Shown here in pieces: positions 55,164 to 64,000 of a stretch of DNA of 64,000 nucleotides. The stretch is taken from positions 1 through 64,000 of the forward strand of contig DASXZD010000026.1 of assembly GCA_036502085.1 (NCBI GenBank), in the 5' to 3' direction. The notes under the pieces were generated by a model, which worked only from the letters and a program-made list of their open reading frames with translations, made no database searches and was not told where the DNA came from. The stretch comes from PALSA-505 sp036502085 (GTDB lineage Bacteria; Actinomycetota; Actinomycetes; Streptosporangiales; Streptosporangiaceae). Made by a program: the position numbers and the translations under genes. Positions within the stretch are counted from its first letter, which is position 1. Each line of letters begins with the position of its first letter.

Positions 55164-55664
55164 TTAGTCGGGGGCGGCGTAGCAGCGGACCGTTACCTGG
55201 CGGGGGCCCCAATGCTGCGGTACGCGGCCCAGCAGGCGCCAGCCCAGGCGCTCGTAGAGGGCGATCGCGGCGGAGTCTTCGGCGTCCAGGACGTCGAGCA
55301 CGGCGTGCAGGCCGCGCGCGCGTGCTTCGTGCACCACGTGCTCGGCCAGCGCGGTACCGGCCCCGAGGCCGCGGGCCGCCGGGTCGACAAACAGGCGGCT
55401 CATCATCGCCACGCCACCGTCCGCACCAGAGCCGGCGGTGAACAGGGCGACGGCTGCGTGGCCTGGCCTGGGACGGGATAGGCCGACATGGCCTATGAGG
55501 TGGCCGTCGTGCACGGCTACCCAGGCGGCGATGAGGCCGGGCCTCGTCAGCCAGCCTGCGGGATCGGCCGGCCAGTTCGCCGGGTAGCCGTCGGTGTGAT
55601 GAACCTCGCCGAGGACCCTGACGCATTCTTCTAGATCATCCGGGCTCCGTTCACGGATGAGCAC
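55164..55664 (-). CDS. GNAT-family N-acetyltransferase
   Basis: 166 aa from GTG 55664, preceded by AGGAGG six bases upstream; the longer open frame to 55811 runs through repeat DNA and is not coding. The acetyl-CoA-binding motif is MMSRLFVDPAARGLGAGTALAEHVV, followed by IALYERLGWRLLGR. The substrate is not predictable; such small acetyltransferases modify amines on metabolites, antibiotics or proteins. It is divergent from purA. Confidence 0.85.
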   Translation of the reverse strand: MLIRERSPDDLEECVRVLGEVHHTDGYPANWPADPAGWLTRPGLIAAWVAVHDGHLIGHVGLSRPRPGHAAVALFTAGSGADGGVAMMSRLFVDPAARGLGAGTALAEHVVHEARARGLHAVLDVLDAEDSAAIALYERLGWRLLGRVPQHWGPRQVTVRCYAAPD

Positions 55665-55679
55665 AACCGACCTCCTCAC

Positions 55680-55845
55680 GACGCAGGACACGACAGACGA
55701 CGCAGGACACGACAGACGACGCAGGACACGACAGACGACGCAGGACGCACGACGAGCGACGCAGGACACGACAGGCCGACGCGCGACGCATGACCAACCA
55801 CCCGCGACCAACGACCAGCGACCAACGACCAGCGACCAGCGATGC
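55680..55845. repeat. 19-bp tandem repeats grading into 14-bp repeats, GNAT-purA gap
   Basis: GACGCAGGACACGACAGAC occurs three times exactly (55680, 55699, 55718), then in decayed form to about 55775. From about 55805 a second repeat, built on CGACCAACGACCAG, continues to about 55845. The array abuts the GNAT ribosome binding site and separates two divergent genes, so the promoters of both must lie in or beside it. Confidence 0.85.
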
Positions 55846-55953
55846 GCCGTTTATGCTGCGGCGGCGCCGACGGTATCACCGAGTCGTGTTCCGGTAGCCT
55901 CTGAACGCGCGGGCCCCCGGGGCCGCGCCAAGCGCAAGGAAGGGGTTGGCCCG

Positions 55954-57237
55954 ATGCCGGCCATCGTGCTCGTCGGCGCCCAATGGGGCGACGAAGGCAA
56001 GGGCAAGGCAACCGACCTGCTCGGCGACCAGGTCGACTACGTGGTCCGTTACCAGGGCGGCAACAACGCCGGGCACACCGTCGTCATCGGCGATGATAGC
56101 TACGCGCTGCACCTGCTGCCTTCCGGAGTGCTTTCGCCAGAGGTGACCCCCGTCATCGGCAACGGCGTCGTGATCGACCCGAAGGTGCTCTTCGAGGAGA
56201 TCGACGGACTGCAGGCCCGCGGCATCTCCTGCGAGCGGCTGCTGATCTCGGCAAATGCGCACCTGATCATGCCGCACCACCGGGCGCTCGACAAGGTGAC
56301 CGAGCGGTACCTGGGCAGCTCGCGGATCGGCACCACCGGCCGCGGAATCGGGCCCACCTACGGCGATAAGGTCGCGCGGATGGGGATCAGGGTGCAGGAC
56401 CTGTTCGACCCCGGCATCCTGCGCCAGAAGCTTGAGCTGGTGCTGCGCGAGAAGAACCAGGTCCTCGCCAAGGTCTACAACCGCCGGGGCATCGAGGCGG
56501 CCGAAGTCGCCGAGGAGTACGTGGCCTACGGCGCGCGCCTTCGGCCGTACACGGCCGACACCGGGCTGGTGCTCAACCAGGCGCTCGACGAGGGCAAGAC
56601 CATCCTGCTCGAGGGGGCCCAGGCCACGCTGCTGGATGTGGACCACGGGACTTACCCGTTCGTCACGTCGTCCTCGCCCACGGCGGGCGGTGCCTGCGCC
56701 GGGTCCAGCATCGGGCCGACCAGGATCACCAAGGTGGTCGGGATACTCAAGGCTTACACCACCCGGGTCGGCGCAGGCCCGTTCCCCACCGAGCAGGACA
56801 ACGAGCGGGGCGAGTGGCTGCGCAAGACCGGCGCGGAGTTCGGGGTCACCACCGGCCGTGAGCGCCGCACCGGCTGGTTCGACGCGGTGATCGCCAGGTA
56901 CGCGACCAGGGTCAACGGCATCACCGACTACTTCATCACCAAGCTGGACGTGCTGTCCGGCCTGGACAAGGTGCCGGTCTGCGTGGCCTACGAGATCGAC
57001 GGCACTAGGCACGACGACATCCCGATGACCCAGACCGAGTTTCACCACGCCAGGCCCGTCTACGAGTTCCTGGACGGCTGGCCGGACGACATCTCCACGG
57101 CCAGGGAGTTCGCCGACCTGCCGCGCAGCGCCCAGGCCTACGTCAAGACCCTGGAGGACATGGCCGGCGCGCCGGTCAGCGCGATCGGCGTCGGCCCGCG
57201 CCGCGACCAGACCCTCCAGCTCCGCCCGCTGGCCTGA
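55954..57237 (+). CDS. purA: adenylosuccinate synthetase
   Basis: 427 aa. It opens PAIVLVGAQWGDEGKGK, the GTP/IMP loop containing the catalytic Asp, and has QGGNNAGHT, IGPTRITKVVGI and TGRERRTGWFDAV. It condenses IMP and aspartate with GTP toward AMP. ATG 55954 follows GGAAGGGG at about nine bases; the upstream part of the frame (from 55657) is repeat DNA and should not be annotated as protein. purB, the next step, is two genes downstream. Confidence 0.97.
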   Translation: MPAIVLVGAQWGDEGKGKATDLLGDQVDYVVRYQGGNNAGHTVVIGDDSYALHLLPSGVLSPEVTPVIGNGVVIDPKVLFEEIDGLQARGISCERLLISANAHLIMPHHRALDKVTERYLGSSRIGTTGRGIGPTYGDKVARMGIRVQDLFDPGILRQKLELVLREKNQVLAKVYNRRGIEAAEVAEEYVAYGARLRPYTADTGLVLNQALDEGKTILLEGAQATLLDVDHGTYPFVTSSSPTAGGACAGSSIGPTRITKVVGILKAYTTRVGAGPFPTEQDNERGEWLRKTGAEFGVTTGRERRTGWFDAVIARYATRVNGITDYFITKLDVLSGLDKVPVCVAYEIDGTRHDDIPMTQTEFHHARPVYEFLDGWPDDISTAREFADLPRSAQAYVKTLEDMAGAPVSAIGVGPRRDQTLQLRPLA

Positions 57238-57288
57238 CCGACACCAAGCCAGCCAGCGGCAAAGCGCCGAACCGATAGGCTCGCGGCC

Positions 57289-58539
57289 GTGCGAGTCCTC
57301 GTGATCGGGTCCGGCGGCCGTGAGCACGCGCTGTGCCGCGCCCTGGCCAGCGATCCCGCCGTCACCAGCCTGCACGCGGCGCCCGGCAACGCCGGCATCG
57401 CGCGGCTCGCCGAATTGCACCCGGTGGATGCCGCCGACCCGGCGGCCGTCACCGCGCTCGCCGCCAGCCTCGATCCCGGGCTGGTCATCATCGGCCCGGA
57501 AGCCCCGCTGGTCGCCGGGGCGGCCGACGCCCTGCGGGAGGCTGGCCTGGCCTGCTTCGGCCCGGACGCGGCCGCGGCCATGATCGAGGGCTCCAAGGCC
57601 TTCGCCAAGCAGATCATGGCCGCCGCGGGCATCCCGACCGCGGCGGCCCGCACCTGCCTGACCCAGGATCAGGCCGACCAGGCGCTGGACACGTTCGGCC
57701 CGCCGTACGTGGTCAAGGACGACGGGCTGGCGGGCGGCAAGGGCGTGCTCGTCACCACCGACAGGACGGCGGCGAGCAGGCACGCGCAGCGCCGCGGCAA
57801 GGTCGTCATCGAGGAGTTCCTCGACGGCCCCGAGGTGTCGCTGTTCGCCCTCTGCGACGGCACCGCCGCGATCCCGCTGCTGCCCGCGCAGGACTTCAAG
57901 CGGGCCAGGGACGACGACCGGGGGCCCAACACCGGCGGCATGGGCGCCTACGTCCCGTTGCCCTGGGCGCCGCCTGACCTGGCCGGCCAGGTCATGGACA
58001 CGGTGATCCAGCCCGCCGTGGACGAGTTGCGCCGCCGGGGCGCCCCCTACCGCGGCGTGCTCTACGCCGGCCTCAGCCTGACCGCGGGGGGTATCAGGGT
58101 GGTGGAGTTCAACGCCCGCTTCGGCGACCCGGAGGTCCAGGTCGTGCTCGACCGGCTCGCCACTCCGCTCGCCGGGCTGCTGTACGCGTCGGCGACCGGC
58201 GGCCTGGCCTGCCTCCCGCCGCTCGACTGGCGTCCCGGCGCGGCGGTGACCGTGGTCATCGCCGCCGAGGGCTACCCGGAGCAGCCGGTCACCGGCGACG
58301 AGATCGAAGGTCTTGATTTTGCCGAACGCTCCGGCGCGGCCTATGTGCTACACGCCGGCACGGTCGCGGGGCGGGACGGCCGGGTGCTGTCCAACGGCGG
58401 TCGCGTGCTCAACGTGGTGGGGACCGGGCCCGACCTCACCGCCGCCCGGGGCGCGGCCTACCAGGCGGCCGGCCAGATCCGGATGCGCGGCGGCTGGTAC
58501 CGCCGCGATATCGCCCAGCGGGCCGCCGCGGGGGCGTAG
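57289..58539 (+). CDS. purD: phosphoribosylamine-glycine ligase
   Basis: 416-aa ATP-grasp enzyme of purine synthesis that makes GAR from phosphoribosylamine and glycine. It shows VLVIGSGGREHAL at the start, the ATP-grasp GSKAFAKQIM and YVVKDDGLAGGKGV, and the metal site in VVEFNARFGDPE. GTG 57289 lies seven bases after TAGGCT (57276-57281), a leaderless arrangement. It sits between purA and purB in the same direction, with 51 and 28 bp gaps. Confidence 0.97.
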   Translation: MRVLVIGSGGREHALCRALASDPAVTSLHAAPGNAGIARLAELHPVDAADPAAVTALAASLDPGLVIIGPEAPLVAGAADALREAGLACFGPDAAAAMIEGSKAFAKQIMAAAGIPTAAARTCLTQDQADQALDTFGPPYVVKDDGLAGGKGVLVTTDRTAASRHAQRRGKVVIEEFLDGPEVSLFALCDGTAAIPLLPAQDFKRARDDDRGPNTGGMGAYVPLPWAPPDLAGQVMDTVIQPAVDELRRRGAPYRGVLYAGLSLTAGGIRVVEFNARFGDPEVQVVLDRLATPLAGLLYASATGGLACLPPLDWRPGAAVTVVIAAEGYPEQPVTGDEIEGLDFAERSGAAYVLHAGTVAGRDGRVLSNGGRVLNVVGTGPDLTAARGAAYQAAGQIRMRGGWYRRDIAQRAAAGA

Positions 58540-58567
58540 CGACGGCCGGTGAGAGAGAATTGACCAC

Positions 58568-59875
58568 ATGATCGGCAGATACACGCTGCCCGAGATGGGC
58601 CGGGTCTGGAGCGAGGCCCGCAAGTACGAGCTGTGGAGCCAGGTGGAGACGCTGGTCCTGGAGGCGCAGGCCAAGGCCGGGACGGTGCCGGAGGACTGCG
58701 TCGAGCCGGTCCGGCGGGCGGCCCCGCCCTCGCCCGAGGCCGTCGCCGCGGCCGAGGCGGTCACCGACCACGACGTGATCGCGTTCCTCACCGCCTGGGC
58801 GGACAACACCTCGCCGCGCGAGGCGGCCGCGTACGTGCACTTCGGCATGACCTCGTCGGACCTGCTCGACACGGCGCTGGCCCTGCAGCTCACCGAGGCG
58901 ACCGACCTGCTGCTGGCCCGGGCCACCGCCCTGGTGGCCGTGCTCCGCGACCACGCGCTCGCGCACGCCGGCACGCTGCGGCCAGGGCGGACGCACGGCA
59001 TACACGCCGAGCCCGACGTCTGGGGCCACCGGGTCGCCGACTTCGCCTTCGCCATGGCCCGCGGCCGGGACCGGCTGCTGCGCGCCAGGGAGGCGGTCGC
59101 GGTGGGCAAGCTATCCGGCCCGGTGGGGACCTACTCCAACATCGATCCCGACATCGAGACCCAGGTCATGGCGGTGCTGGGGCTGCGGCCCGCGCAGGTG
59201 GCCAGCCAGGTCGTGCTCCGCGACGGCATCGCCGAGTGGACGAGCGCGCTCGCGCTCATCGCGTCGGTCTGCGAGGCGGTCGCGCTGGAGGTGCGGCACG
59301 GCCAGCGGACCGAGGTGCGCGAGCTGGCGGAGCCGTTCGGGAAGGGCCAGAAGGGCTCGTCGGCGATGCCGCACAAGAAGAACCCGATCAGGTCGGAGCG
59401 GATCTGCGGGCTGGCCCGGGTCGTCAGGGCGCAGGTCGTCCCGGTGATGGAGGGAATCGCGCTCTGGCACGAGCGGGACATCTCGCATTCGAGCGTGGAA
59501 CGGGTGGCGCTGCCGGACGCCGCGATCGGCACCGACTACCTGCTGGCGCTGACTACCGGGCTGGTCGAGGGCCTGTCCGTGGACGTGGCGCGGATGCGCG
59601 CCAACCTGGATGCCACTGGCGGGCTCATCTACACCTCGGCGGTGCTGCTCGAGCTCGTCCAGGCCGGCCTGACTCGCGAAGACGCCTACGCGCTGGTGCA
59701 GGAGGCGGCCATGGACACGTGGGACACGGGCCGCCCGTTTCGGGTCGCGCTCCGGCAGCGCGCGCAGGCTCGCGGCCGGGTCATCGACGAGGCACGGCTC
59801 GATGAGGTCTCCAGGCCGGAGCGCTATACCGAACGACTTAGCGGCGTTTTCGAACGCCTGCGGCAGCTCAGCTGA
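58568..59875 (+). CDS. purB: adenylosuccinate lyase
   Basis: 435 aa, fumarase/aspartase superfamily. The N-terminal RYTLPEMGRVWSE, the FGMTSSDLLDTALALQL block and the mobile signature loop GSSAMPHKKNPIRSERI are intact. It acts twice in purine synthesis, releasing fumarate from SAICAR and adenylosuccinate. It follows purD by 28 bp. purC, often next in actinomycetes, is not here; murA comes instead after 186 bp. Confidence 0.97.
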   Translation: MIGRYTLPEMGRVWSEARKYELWSQVETLVLEAQAKAGTVPEDCVEPVRRAAPPSPEAVAAAEAVTDHDVIAFLTAWADNTSPREAAAYVHFGMTSSDLLDTALALQLTEATDLLLARATALVAVLRDHALAHAGTLRPGRTHGIHAEPDVWGHRVADFAFAMARGRDRLLRAREAVAVGKLSGPVGTYSNIDPDIETQVMAVLGLRPAQVASQVVLRDGIAEWTSALALIASVCEAVALEVRHGQRTEVRELAEPFGKGQKGSSAMPHKKNPIRSERICGLARVVRAQVVPVMEGIALWHERDISHSSVERVALPDAAIGTDYLLALTTGLVEGLSVDVARMRANLDATGGLIYTSAVLLELVQAGLTREDAYALVQEAAMDTWDTGRPFRVALRQRAQARGRVIDEARLDEVSRPERYTERLSGVFERLRQLS

Positions 59876-60061
59876 CCCCGGCTGCGCCGCGCCAGGGAAA
59901 ACCCGAGGTGTCCCCCGCATCGGCATCGCGATGGAATACTGGATCAGGTCCTGCGGCTGCGCCCCGTCACGCTGCCGCTCCGCCCGGACCGGATCCGGGC
60001 GCCTGGCAAAGAGGCCAGAGGGACCCATGCCGTTCAACACCCCGGACAGGAGTTGCAGCAT

Positions 60062-61351
60062 ATGACCACGGTGCCCGCGGGGTCCGAGAGCCGTTACCGC
60101 GTGCGGGGAGGTGCCCCGCTGGAGGGCACCGTCTTCATCCAGGGCGCTAAGAATGCCGCGCTCAAGATGATCGCGGCTTCGCTGCTCGCCGCCAGCGGGC
60201 GGACCGTGCTGCGGAACGTTCCGGTCATCGAGGACGTCAGGCGCGCGGTCGAGCTGGCACAGGCGGTGGGTGCCCTGGTCGAGTTCCACGAGGCGGAGCG
60301 GATCCTGGTGGTGGACGCGTCCCGGCTCACCAGCCCGGTGCTGCCCGCCGAGATCGCCCGCCGGTTCCGCGGGTCGGTGCTCTTCGTGCCCGCGCTGCTG
60401 CACCGCCTCGGCGAGGCGGTCATCGAAGGTGTCGGCGGCTGCAACCTGGGCAGCAGGAACCTCGACTTCCACTACCGCGGCTTCGCCCGGCTCGGCGCCG
60501 TCGTCCGCGAAGGCGAGGGCGAGATCCACATCGAGGCCAAGCAGCTTCGCGGCGCCCACCTGTACCTGGACACCCCGTCGCACACCGGCACCGAGAACCT
60601 GATCATGGCAGCCTCGATGGCGCCGGGCATCACCGTGATCGACAACACGGCACTTGAGCCCGAGGTGCTCGACGTGATCGCGTTCCTGGGCAAGATGGGC
60701 GCCAGGATCAGCGGCGGCGGCACCGGATTCGTCACGGTCGACGGGGTCGGCGAGCTCACCGCGGTCGAGCACACGGTCATGCCCGACCGGATCGACGCCG
60801 GCGTGTTCGCCATGGCCGCGGCGATCACCGGCGGTGAGCTGAGCCTGGTCGGCGCGTCTCTCGAGCACTTCGGCGTGGCCCGCTGGAAGCTGGAGCAGAT
60901 GGGCGTCGAGTTCGCCACGCACGGCGCCGTGCTGCAGGTGCGCCAGGAGCACAAGCTGCGGCCAATCAACGTAATCACCAGCCCGTACCCGGGCTTCGCG
61001 ACCGACCTGCAATCGCCGATCATGGCGCTGAGCTGCCTGGCCGACGGCACCAGCTACATCCGCGAGACGATCTACGACGGCCGGTACACGCTGGTCGGCG
61101 AGCTGAGCAAGATGGGTGCCAAGATCGAGGTCGACGCGGGGGCCGTCATCGTGCACGGCCCCGGCGCCCTGAAGGGGACCGATGTCGTGGCGCATGACCT
61201 CCGCACCGGCATCGCGCTCATCCTGGCGGGGCTGGCCGCTGACGGCGAGACCGTGGTCAGCCCGGCCTACCCGATCGACCGCGGGCATGCCTCGGTCGCC
61301 GCCAGGCTGACCGCCCTGGGCGCCAATATCGTCCGGGAAATCGCGGACTGA
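60062..61351 (+). CDS. murA: UDP-N-acetylglucosamine 1-carboxyvinyltransferase
   Basis: 429 aa. It transfers enolpyruvate from PEP to UDP-GlcNAc, the first committed step of peptidoglycan synthesis. The N-terminal QGAKNAALK has the Lys-Asn pair; the active loop VGGCNLGSRNLDFH keeps the Cys that fosfomycin attacks (many mycobacteria have Asp) and the nearby Arg; MPDRIDAGVFA carries the catalytic Asp. ATG 60062 has GGAG nine bases upstream. The sequence is a bit divergent from classical MurA, so a second genome copy should be checked. Confidence 0.9.
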   Translation: MTTVPAGSESRYRVRGGAPLEGTVFIQGAKNAALKMIAASLLAASGRTVLRNVPVIEDVRRAVELAQAVGALVEFHEAERILVVDASRLTSPVLPAEIARRFRGSVLFVPALLHRLGEAVIEGVGGCNLGSRNLDFHYRGFARLGAVVREGEGEIHIEAKQLRGAHLYLDTPSHTGTENLIMAASMAPGITVIDNTALEPEVLDVIAFLGKMGARISGGGTGFVTVDGVGELTAVEHTVMPDRIDAGVFAMAAAITGGELSLVGASLEHFGVARWKLEQMGVEFATHGAVLQVRQEHKLRPINVITSPYPGFATDLQSPIMALSCLADGTSYIRETIYDGRYTLVGELSKMGAKIEVDAGAVIVHGPGALKGTDVVAHDLRTGIALILAGLAADGETVVSPAYPIDRGHASVAARLTALGANIVREIAD

Positions 61352-61515
61352 CCACGGGAAATCACCTTCTGCGCTCTTCTCGGCGGCATTTCGGAATGTA
61401 GAATCGGGCAGTCGCTCCGCGTAGATGGGCCGGACCCAGTGTGCACGGGAGAAGATCGCTATCGCAGCCGCACGGTTAGCGAGTTCGTGCCGCGCGCCGG
61501 CGGGCATGGCGGCCG

Positions 61516-62865
61516 GTGATGGCCGTGGTGAGGCAGGTGTCGGGCGACCTGACGATCGGCGTGATCGGGCCGCATGAGCTGGTCGAGCGGGTCATGCTGT
61601 CCGGTGCCTCGTCGGCTAACGCGACCGCCGGACCCGGCGGCGGGATCGCCAGGCGGCTGGTCGCGGCCGCCTACCGGGACGAGCAGGAAGCGGCGGACAA
61701 GGCCGGCCGGCTAGCGCCGGTTGTTGACGTCTGCCTGTTCGCCAGCCCCGTCCCCTACGAATACGCCAGGAAGGCCGGCCTGCTCGCCGGCCCGGCTACC
61801 TACGTCCCGCTCGGCGGCAGCGCGCTGTACGGTGCGCTGCTACGGGCCGGGCTCGGCCATCACCATGACCTGTCGCGGGTCAGCGTGGACGTGCTGAGCC
61901 GCGGCGACGTGGAGGAGGCGTACGCCGAGCTGGAGATGCCGGCCGACGGCGTGCACGTGCGCGAGGAGCCTGCCAGCGCCGCGACGCTCGCCGCGTTCCA
62001 CGAGCGGCTCTGGCGGCGCAAGGAGACATCGCTGGCGTTCACCTGCCTGTACCCGGTGGCCGAGCGGCTGGCCGCCGCGCAGGTGCCGGTCTTTACCGTG
62101 CGGCCCACCGGCAGCGCGATCCGCACCGGGCTGCGGACCGCCGCGCTGCTGGGCAGCCAGCGCCGGCTGGAGGAGGCGCAGCTGGCCGTGGTGGTGGTGG
62201 AGGTGCCGACGCTGCGGGACACCCAGCGCCGGTCGGCGCCGCGGCAGTCGCGCGAAGAGCTGCGGCTCACCGTGCACAGGTTCCTGGTCCAGGAGGCGCA
62301 GCGGATCCAGGCCACGGTCAGCCCGATGGGCGATCACTGCTTTCACGTCACGGCGACCCGCGGGTCGCTGCACGGGCCGACCGACGGCTTCCGGGTGCCG
62401 CCGTTCAGCGAGCGGGCCCGCGCCGAGCTCGGCATCGCCCTGGAGGTGGGCGTGGGCATGGGCCGGACCGCGCAGGAGGCGGAGGCGCACGCCCGGGCCG
62501 CCATCGCCCGGCCGCAGTCGGGCCAGCGGGCTGCGGTGTTCGGGCTGGACAAGGAGGGCAGGGCGCTGGTGCCCGCGCCGCGCCAGCCCGCTGCGGCTCC
62601 GCAGCGCGGCAGGCCGAAGGGGATCGAGACGCTCTCCCGGCTGGCCGACAAGCTGCCCGGCGGGGACGCCGGGCTCGTGGTGGACGCCGAGATGGCCGGC
62701 CAGCTGCTCGGCGTCACTTCTCGCACCGCGCGGCGGCTGCTGCGCACCCTGGTCGATGAGGGGCTCGCCTGGCCGCTGCCGCCGAGCAGGACGCCGCAGC
62801 CGGGACGCCCGCGCCAGTTCTACCGACTGATCACCGAGAAGCTGGACCGCAAGCCGGTCAGGTAG
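61516..62865 (+). CDS. three-domain regulator: sensor, cyclase-like domain, winged helix
   Basis: 449 aa from GTG 61516 (ATG 61519 is the next codon). Residues 1-190 form an alpha/beta sensor-like domain starting LTIGVIGPHELVERV, similar in style to PrpR_N or periplasmic-binding folds. About 205-335 looks like a GTP-cyclohydrolase III/GGDEF-class nucleotidyl cyclase fold (HRFLVQEAQRIQATVSPMGDHCFHVTATRG...IALEVGVGMGRTAQEAEAHARAAI) without a GGDEF signature. About 385-445 is a winged helix (AGQLLGVTSRTARRLLRTLVDEGLA with the GRPRQFYRL wing). It is presumably a cytosolic DNA-binding regulator that senses a nucleotide or small molecule. No partner gene is adjacent. Confidence 0.65.
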   Translation: MMAVVRQVSGDLTIGVIGPHELVERVMLSGASSANATAGPGGGIARRLVAAAYRDEQEAADKAGRLAPVVDVCLFASPVPYEYARKAGLLAGPATYVPLGGSALYGALLRAGLGHHHDLSRVSVDVLSRGDVEEAYAELEMPADGVHVREEPASAATLAAFHERLWRRKETSLAFTCLYPVAERLAAAQVPVFTVRPTGSAIRTGLRTAALLGSQRRLEEAQLAVVVVEVPTLRDTQRRSAPRQSREELRLTVHRFLVQEAQRIQATVSPMGDHCFHVTATRGSLHGPTDGFRVPPFSERARAELGIALEVGVGMGRTAQEAEAHARAAIARPQSGQRAAVFGLDKEGRALVPAPRQPAAAPQRGRPKGIETLSRLADKLPGGDAGLVVDAEMAGQLLGVTSRTARRLLRTLVDEGLAWPLPPSRTPQPGRPRQFYRLITEKLDRKPVR

Positions 62866-62891
62866 CCCGGCGCTCAGGTTTAACCGCAGGC

Positions 62892-63971
62892 TCAGTGGCG
62901 GCGCGGATAGGCCTTCGCGACGGCCAGGAAGGCCTCGTTGTCCTCCTGATCGCCGATCGAGATCCTGGCTCCCTCCGCCCCGAACGGCCTGATGCTGACC
63001 CCCGCGGCCTCGCACTGGCCGGCGAAGTCCGCGGTGTCCTCGCCCAGGCGCAGCCAGACGAAGTTGGCCTCGGTGGGCGGCACCGTCCAGCCGTCGGCGA
63101 GCAGCGTGTCCCTGACTCTGCCGCGCTCGCCGACCACCGCATTGACCCGGTCGAACAGCTCGGACTCGGCCGCGAGCGACGCGATCGCCGCAGCCTGGGC
63201 AACACGATTCACGCTGAACGGTAGCATCGTCATCCGGGCGGCGGCCGCGACCGGCTCGGCCGCGACCAGGAACCCCACCCGCAGGCCGGCCAGCCCGTAG
63301 GCCTTGGAGAACGTGCGGAGCACCGCGAGGTTGGGCCGCTCCGCGTAGAGCCGCAGGCCGTCCGGCACGCTGGGGTCGCGCACGTACTCCCGGTACGCCT
63401 CGTCGAGCACCACCAGGCAGTCCTCCGGCACGAGGTCGAGGAACTTCTCCAGCTCGGCGCGGGACACGGTGGTGCCGGTGGGATTGTTGGGGTTGCAGAC
63501 GAGGATGATCCTGGTCCGCTCGGTGATCGCATCGGCCATCGCGGCCAGGTCATGCGTCTCGGCGTGCAGCGGCACGCGCACCGATTCGCCGCCGGACAGA
63601 TCGGCCAGGATCGGGTACGCCTCAAACGAGCGCCAAGCGTAGAGCACCTGCGCGCCCGGCTCGGCCGCCGCGGTGAGGAGCTGCTGGGTCGCCCCCACCG
63701 AACCGCAGCCGACCGCGACGTGCTCCAGCGGCACTCCGAAGCTAGCGCCGATGGCCGCGCGCAGGGCCTCCGCTCCGTTGTCCGGGTACCGGTTCACCTC
63801 GCCGGCGGCCGTCGCGATCGCGTCGAGGACCGAGGGCAGCGGCCCGAATGGGGACTCGTTGGACGACAGCTTGAAGGATCTGCCGTCCGGCGTTGATGGC
63901 ATCCGGCCCGGCTTGTAAGCGGCAAAGCGGTCAAGCACCGAGCGGAAGCGGGGCGTTGCGGCGGGCACCAT
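62892..63971 (-). CDS. hisC: histidinol-phosphate / aromatic aminotransferase (HisC/Pat-like)
   Basis: 359-aa fold-type I PLP aminotransferase. Typical elements are KLSSNESPFGPLP, CNPNNPTGTTV, VVLDEAYREYV and the PLP-lysine block TFSKAYGLAGLRVGF. In actinobacteria this sequence type covers HisC (histidine synthesis) and Pat (phenylalanine/tyrosine). It is away from other his genes, which slightly favours the aromatic Pat role. GGAGG (63979-63975) lies three bases before ATG 63971 and six before the next codon, GTG. The final 29 bases of the window hold only its upstream region. Confidence 0.85.
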   Translation of the reverse strand: MVPAATPRFRSVLDRFAAYKPGRMPSTPDGRSFKLSSNESPFGPLPSVLDAIATAAGEVNRYPDNGAEALRAAIGASFGVPLEHVAVGCGSVGATQQLLTAAAEPGAQVLYAWRSFEAYPILADLSGGESVRVPLHAETHDLAAMADAITERTRIILVCNPNNPTGTTVSRAELEKFLDLVPEDCLVVLDEAYREYVRDPSVPDGLRLYAERPNLAVLRTFSKAYGLAGLRVGFLVAAEPVAAAARMTMLPFSVNRVAQAAAIASLAAESELFDRVNAVVGERGRVRDTLLADGWTVPPTEANFVWLRLGEDTADFAGQCEAAGVSIRPFGAEGARISIGDQEDNEAFLAVAKAYPRRH

Positions 63972-64000
63972 TGTCCTCCAGAACCTCAGGGTCTTCGCTG

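Noticed and set aside
54171..55626. Long open frames on both strands through the 54.3-54.6 kb array
   Set aside because: Unit lengths of 47 and 52 are not multiples of three and the sequence lacks T and A, so all frames stay open by composition; the predicted proteins are low-complexity Arg/Gly/Pro.
55657..55953. About 100-residue N-terminal extension of purA
   Set aside because: It is 19- and 14-bp repeat DNA; the family starts at PAIVLVGAQWGDEGKGK and ATG 55954 has a GGAAGGGG site.

Overview
This is a compact, very GC-rich chromosomal window with housekeeping genes on both strands. The gene content points to a high-GC actinomycete: an HspR-type heat-shock operon, an LpqY-SugABC-like trehalose importer, an actinobacterial protein O-mannosyltransferase, an EtfD-like membrane Fe-S oxidoreductase, a DUF3151 gene beside purA, and many GTG starts. 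The fba - DUF3151 - purA - purD - purB stretch resembles streptomycete and streptosporangial gene order, but the genus cannot be fixed from this window. There is no rRNA, tRNA, CRISPR array, transposase or phage module that I can recognise, so this looks like core chromosome with accessory inserts.

Layout. 1-6.1 kb: tam and its divergent MarR regulator share a two-part operator; then ispE, rsmA, tatD and metG run leftward. 6.1-16 kb: protein O-mannosyltransferase, an orphan adenine methyltransferase with a repeat-encoded insert, a sigma-region-4-only protein, an asparagine synthetase that lacks its nucleophilic cysteine, a crotonase, a short-chain dehydrogenase and a DHA2 exporter. 16-24.4 kb: a KamA-like radical SAM protein, a divergent PlsX paralogue, argS, a membrane-anchored protein of unknown function and an OmpR-type two-component pair. 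24.4-30.4 kb: EtfD-like oxidoreductase, GH13 alpha-glucosidase, and a small rightward cluster (membrane protein, metallophosphoesterase, ParB-fold protein).

30.4-36.1 kb is a leftward LacI-lpqY-sugA-sugB-sugC operon with a visible LacI operator. 36.4-43.5 kb is dnaK-grpE-dnaJ-hspR-clpB, preceded by a HAIR-like HspR site. 43.6-51.2 kb holds a TPR-like protein, a NYN ribonuclease-like protein, an epimerase/reductase, a one-piece ECF sigma / zinc anti-sigma / membrane / extracellular protein, and a degenerate GGDEF-like protein. 51.2-62.9 kb carries pyrE, fba, an AbiEi-DUF559 protein, DUF3151, a GNAT acetyltransferase, purA, purD, purB, murA and a three-domain regulator. The window closes with a hisC-type aminotransferase.

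Themes that go beyond the gene list are: (i) at least eight genes whose -10-like hexamer ends 6-8 nt before the start codon, implying leaderless mRNAs; (ii) many intergenic tandem repeats, the largest a 47/52-bp G-rich array at 54.3-54.6 kb; (iii) dispersed hairpin and short sequence elements present twice; (iv) several clear inverted-repeat operators. The most unusual proteins are the sigma-to-surface fusion (47306-49924), the Cys-to-Ser asparagine synthetase (10161-12056) and the three-domain regulator (61516-62865).
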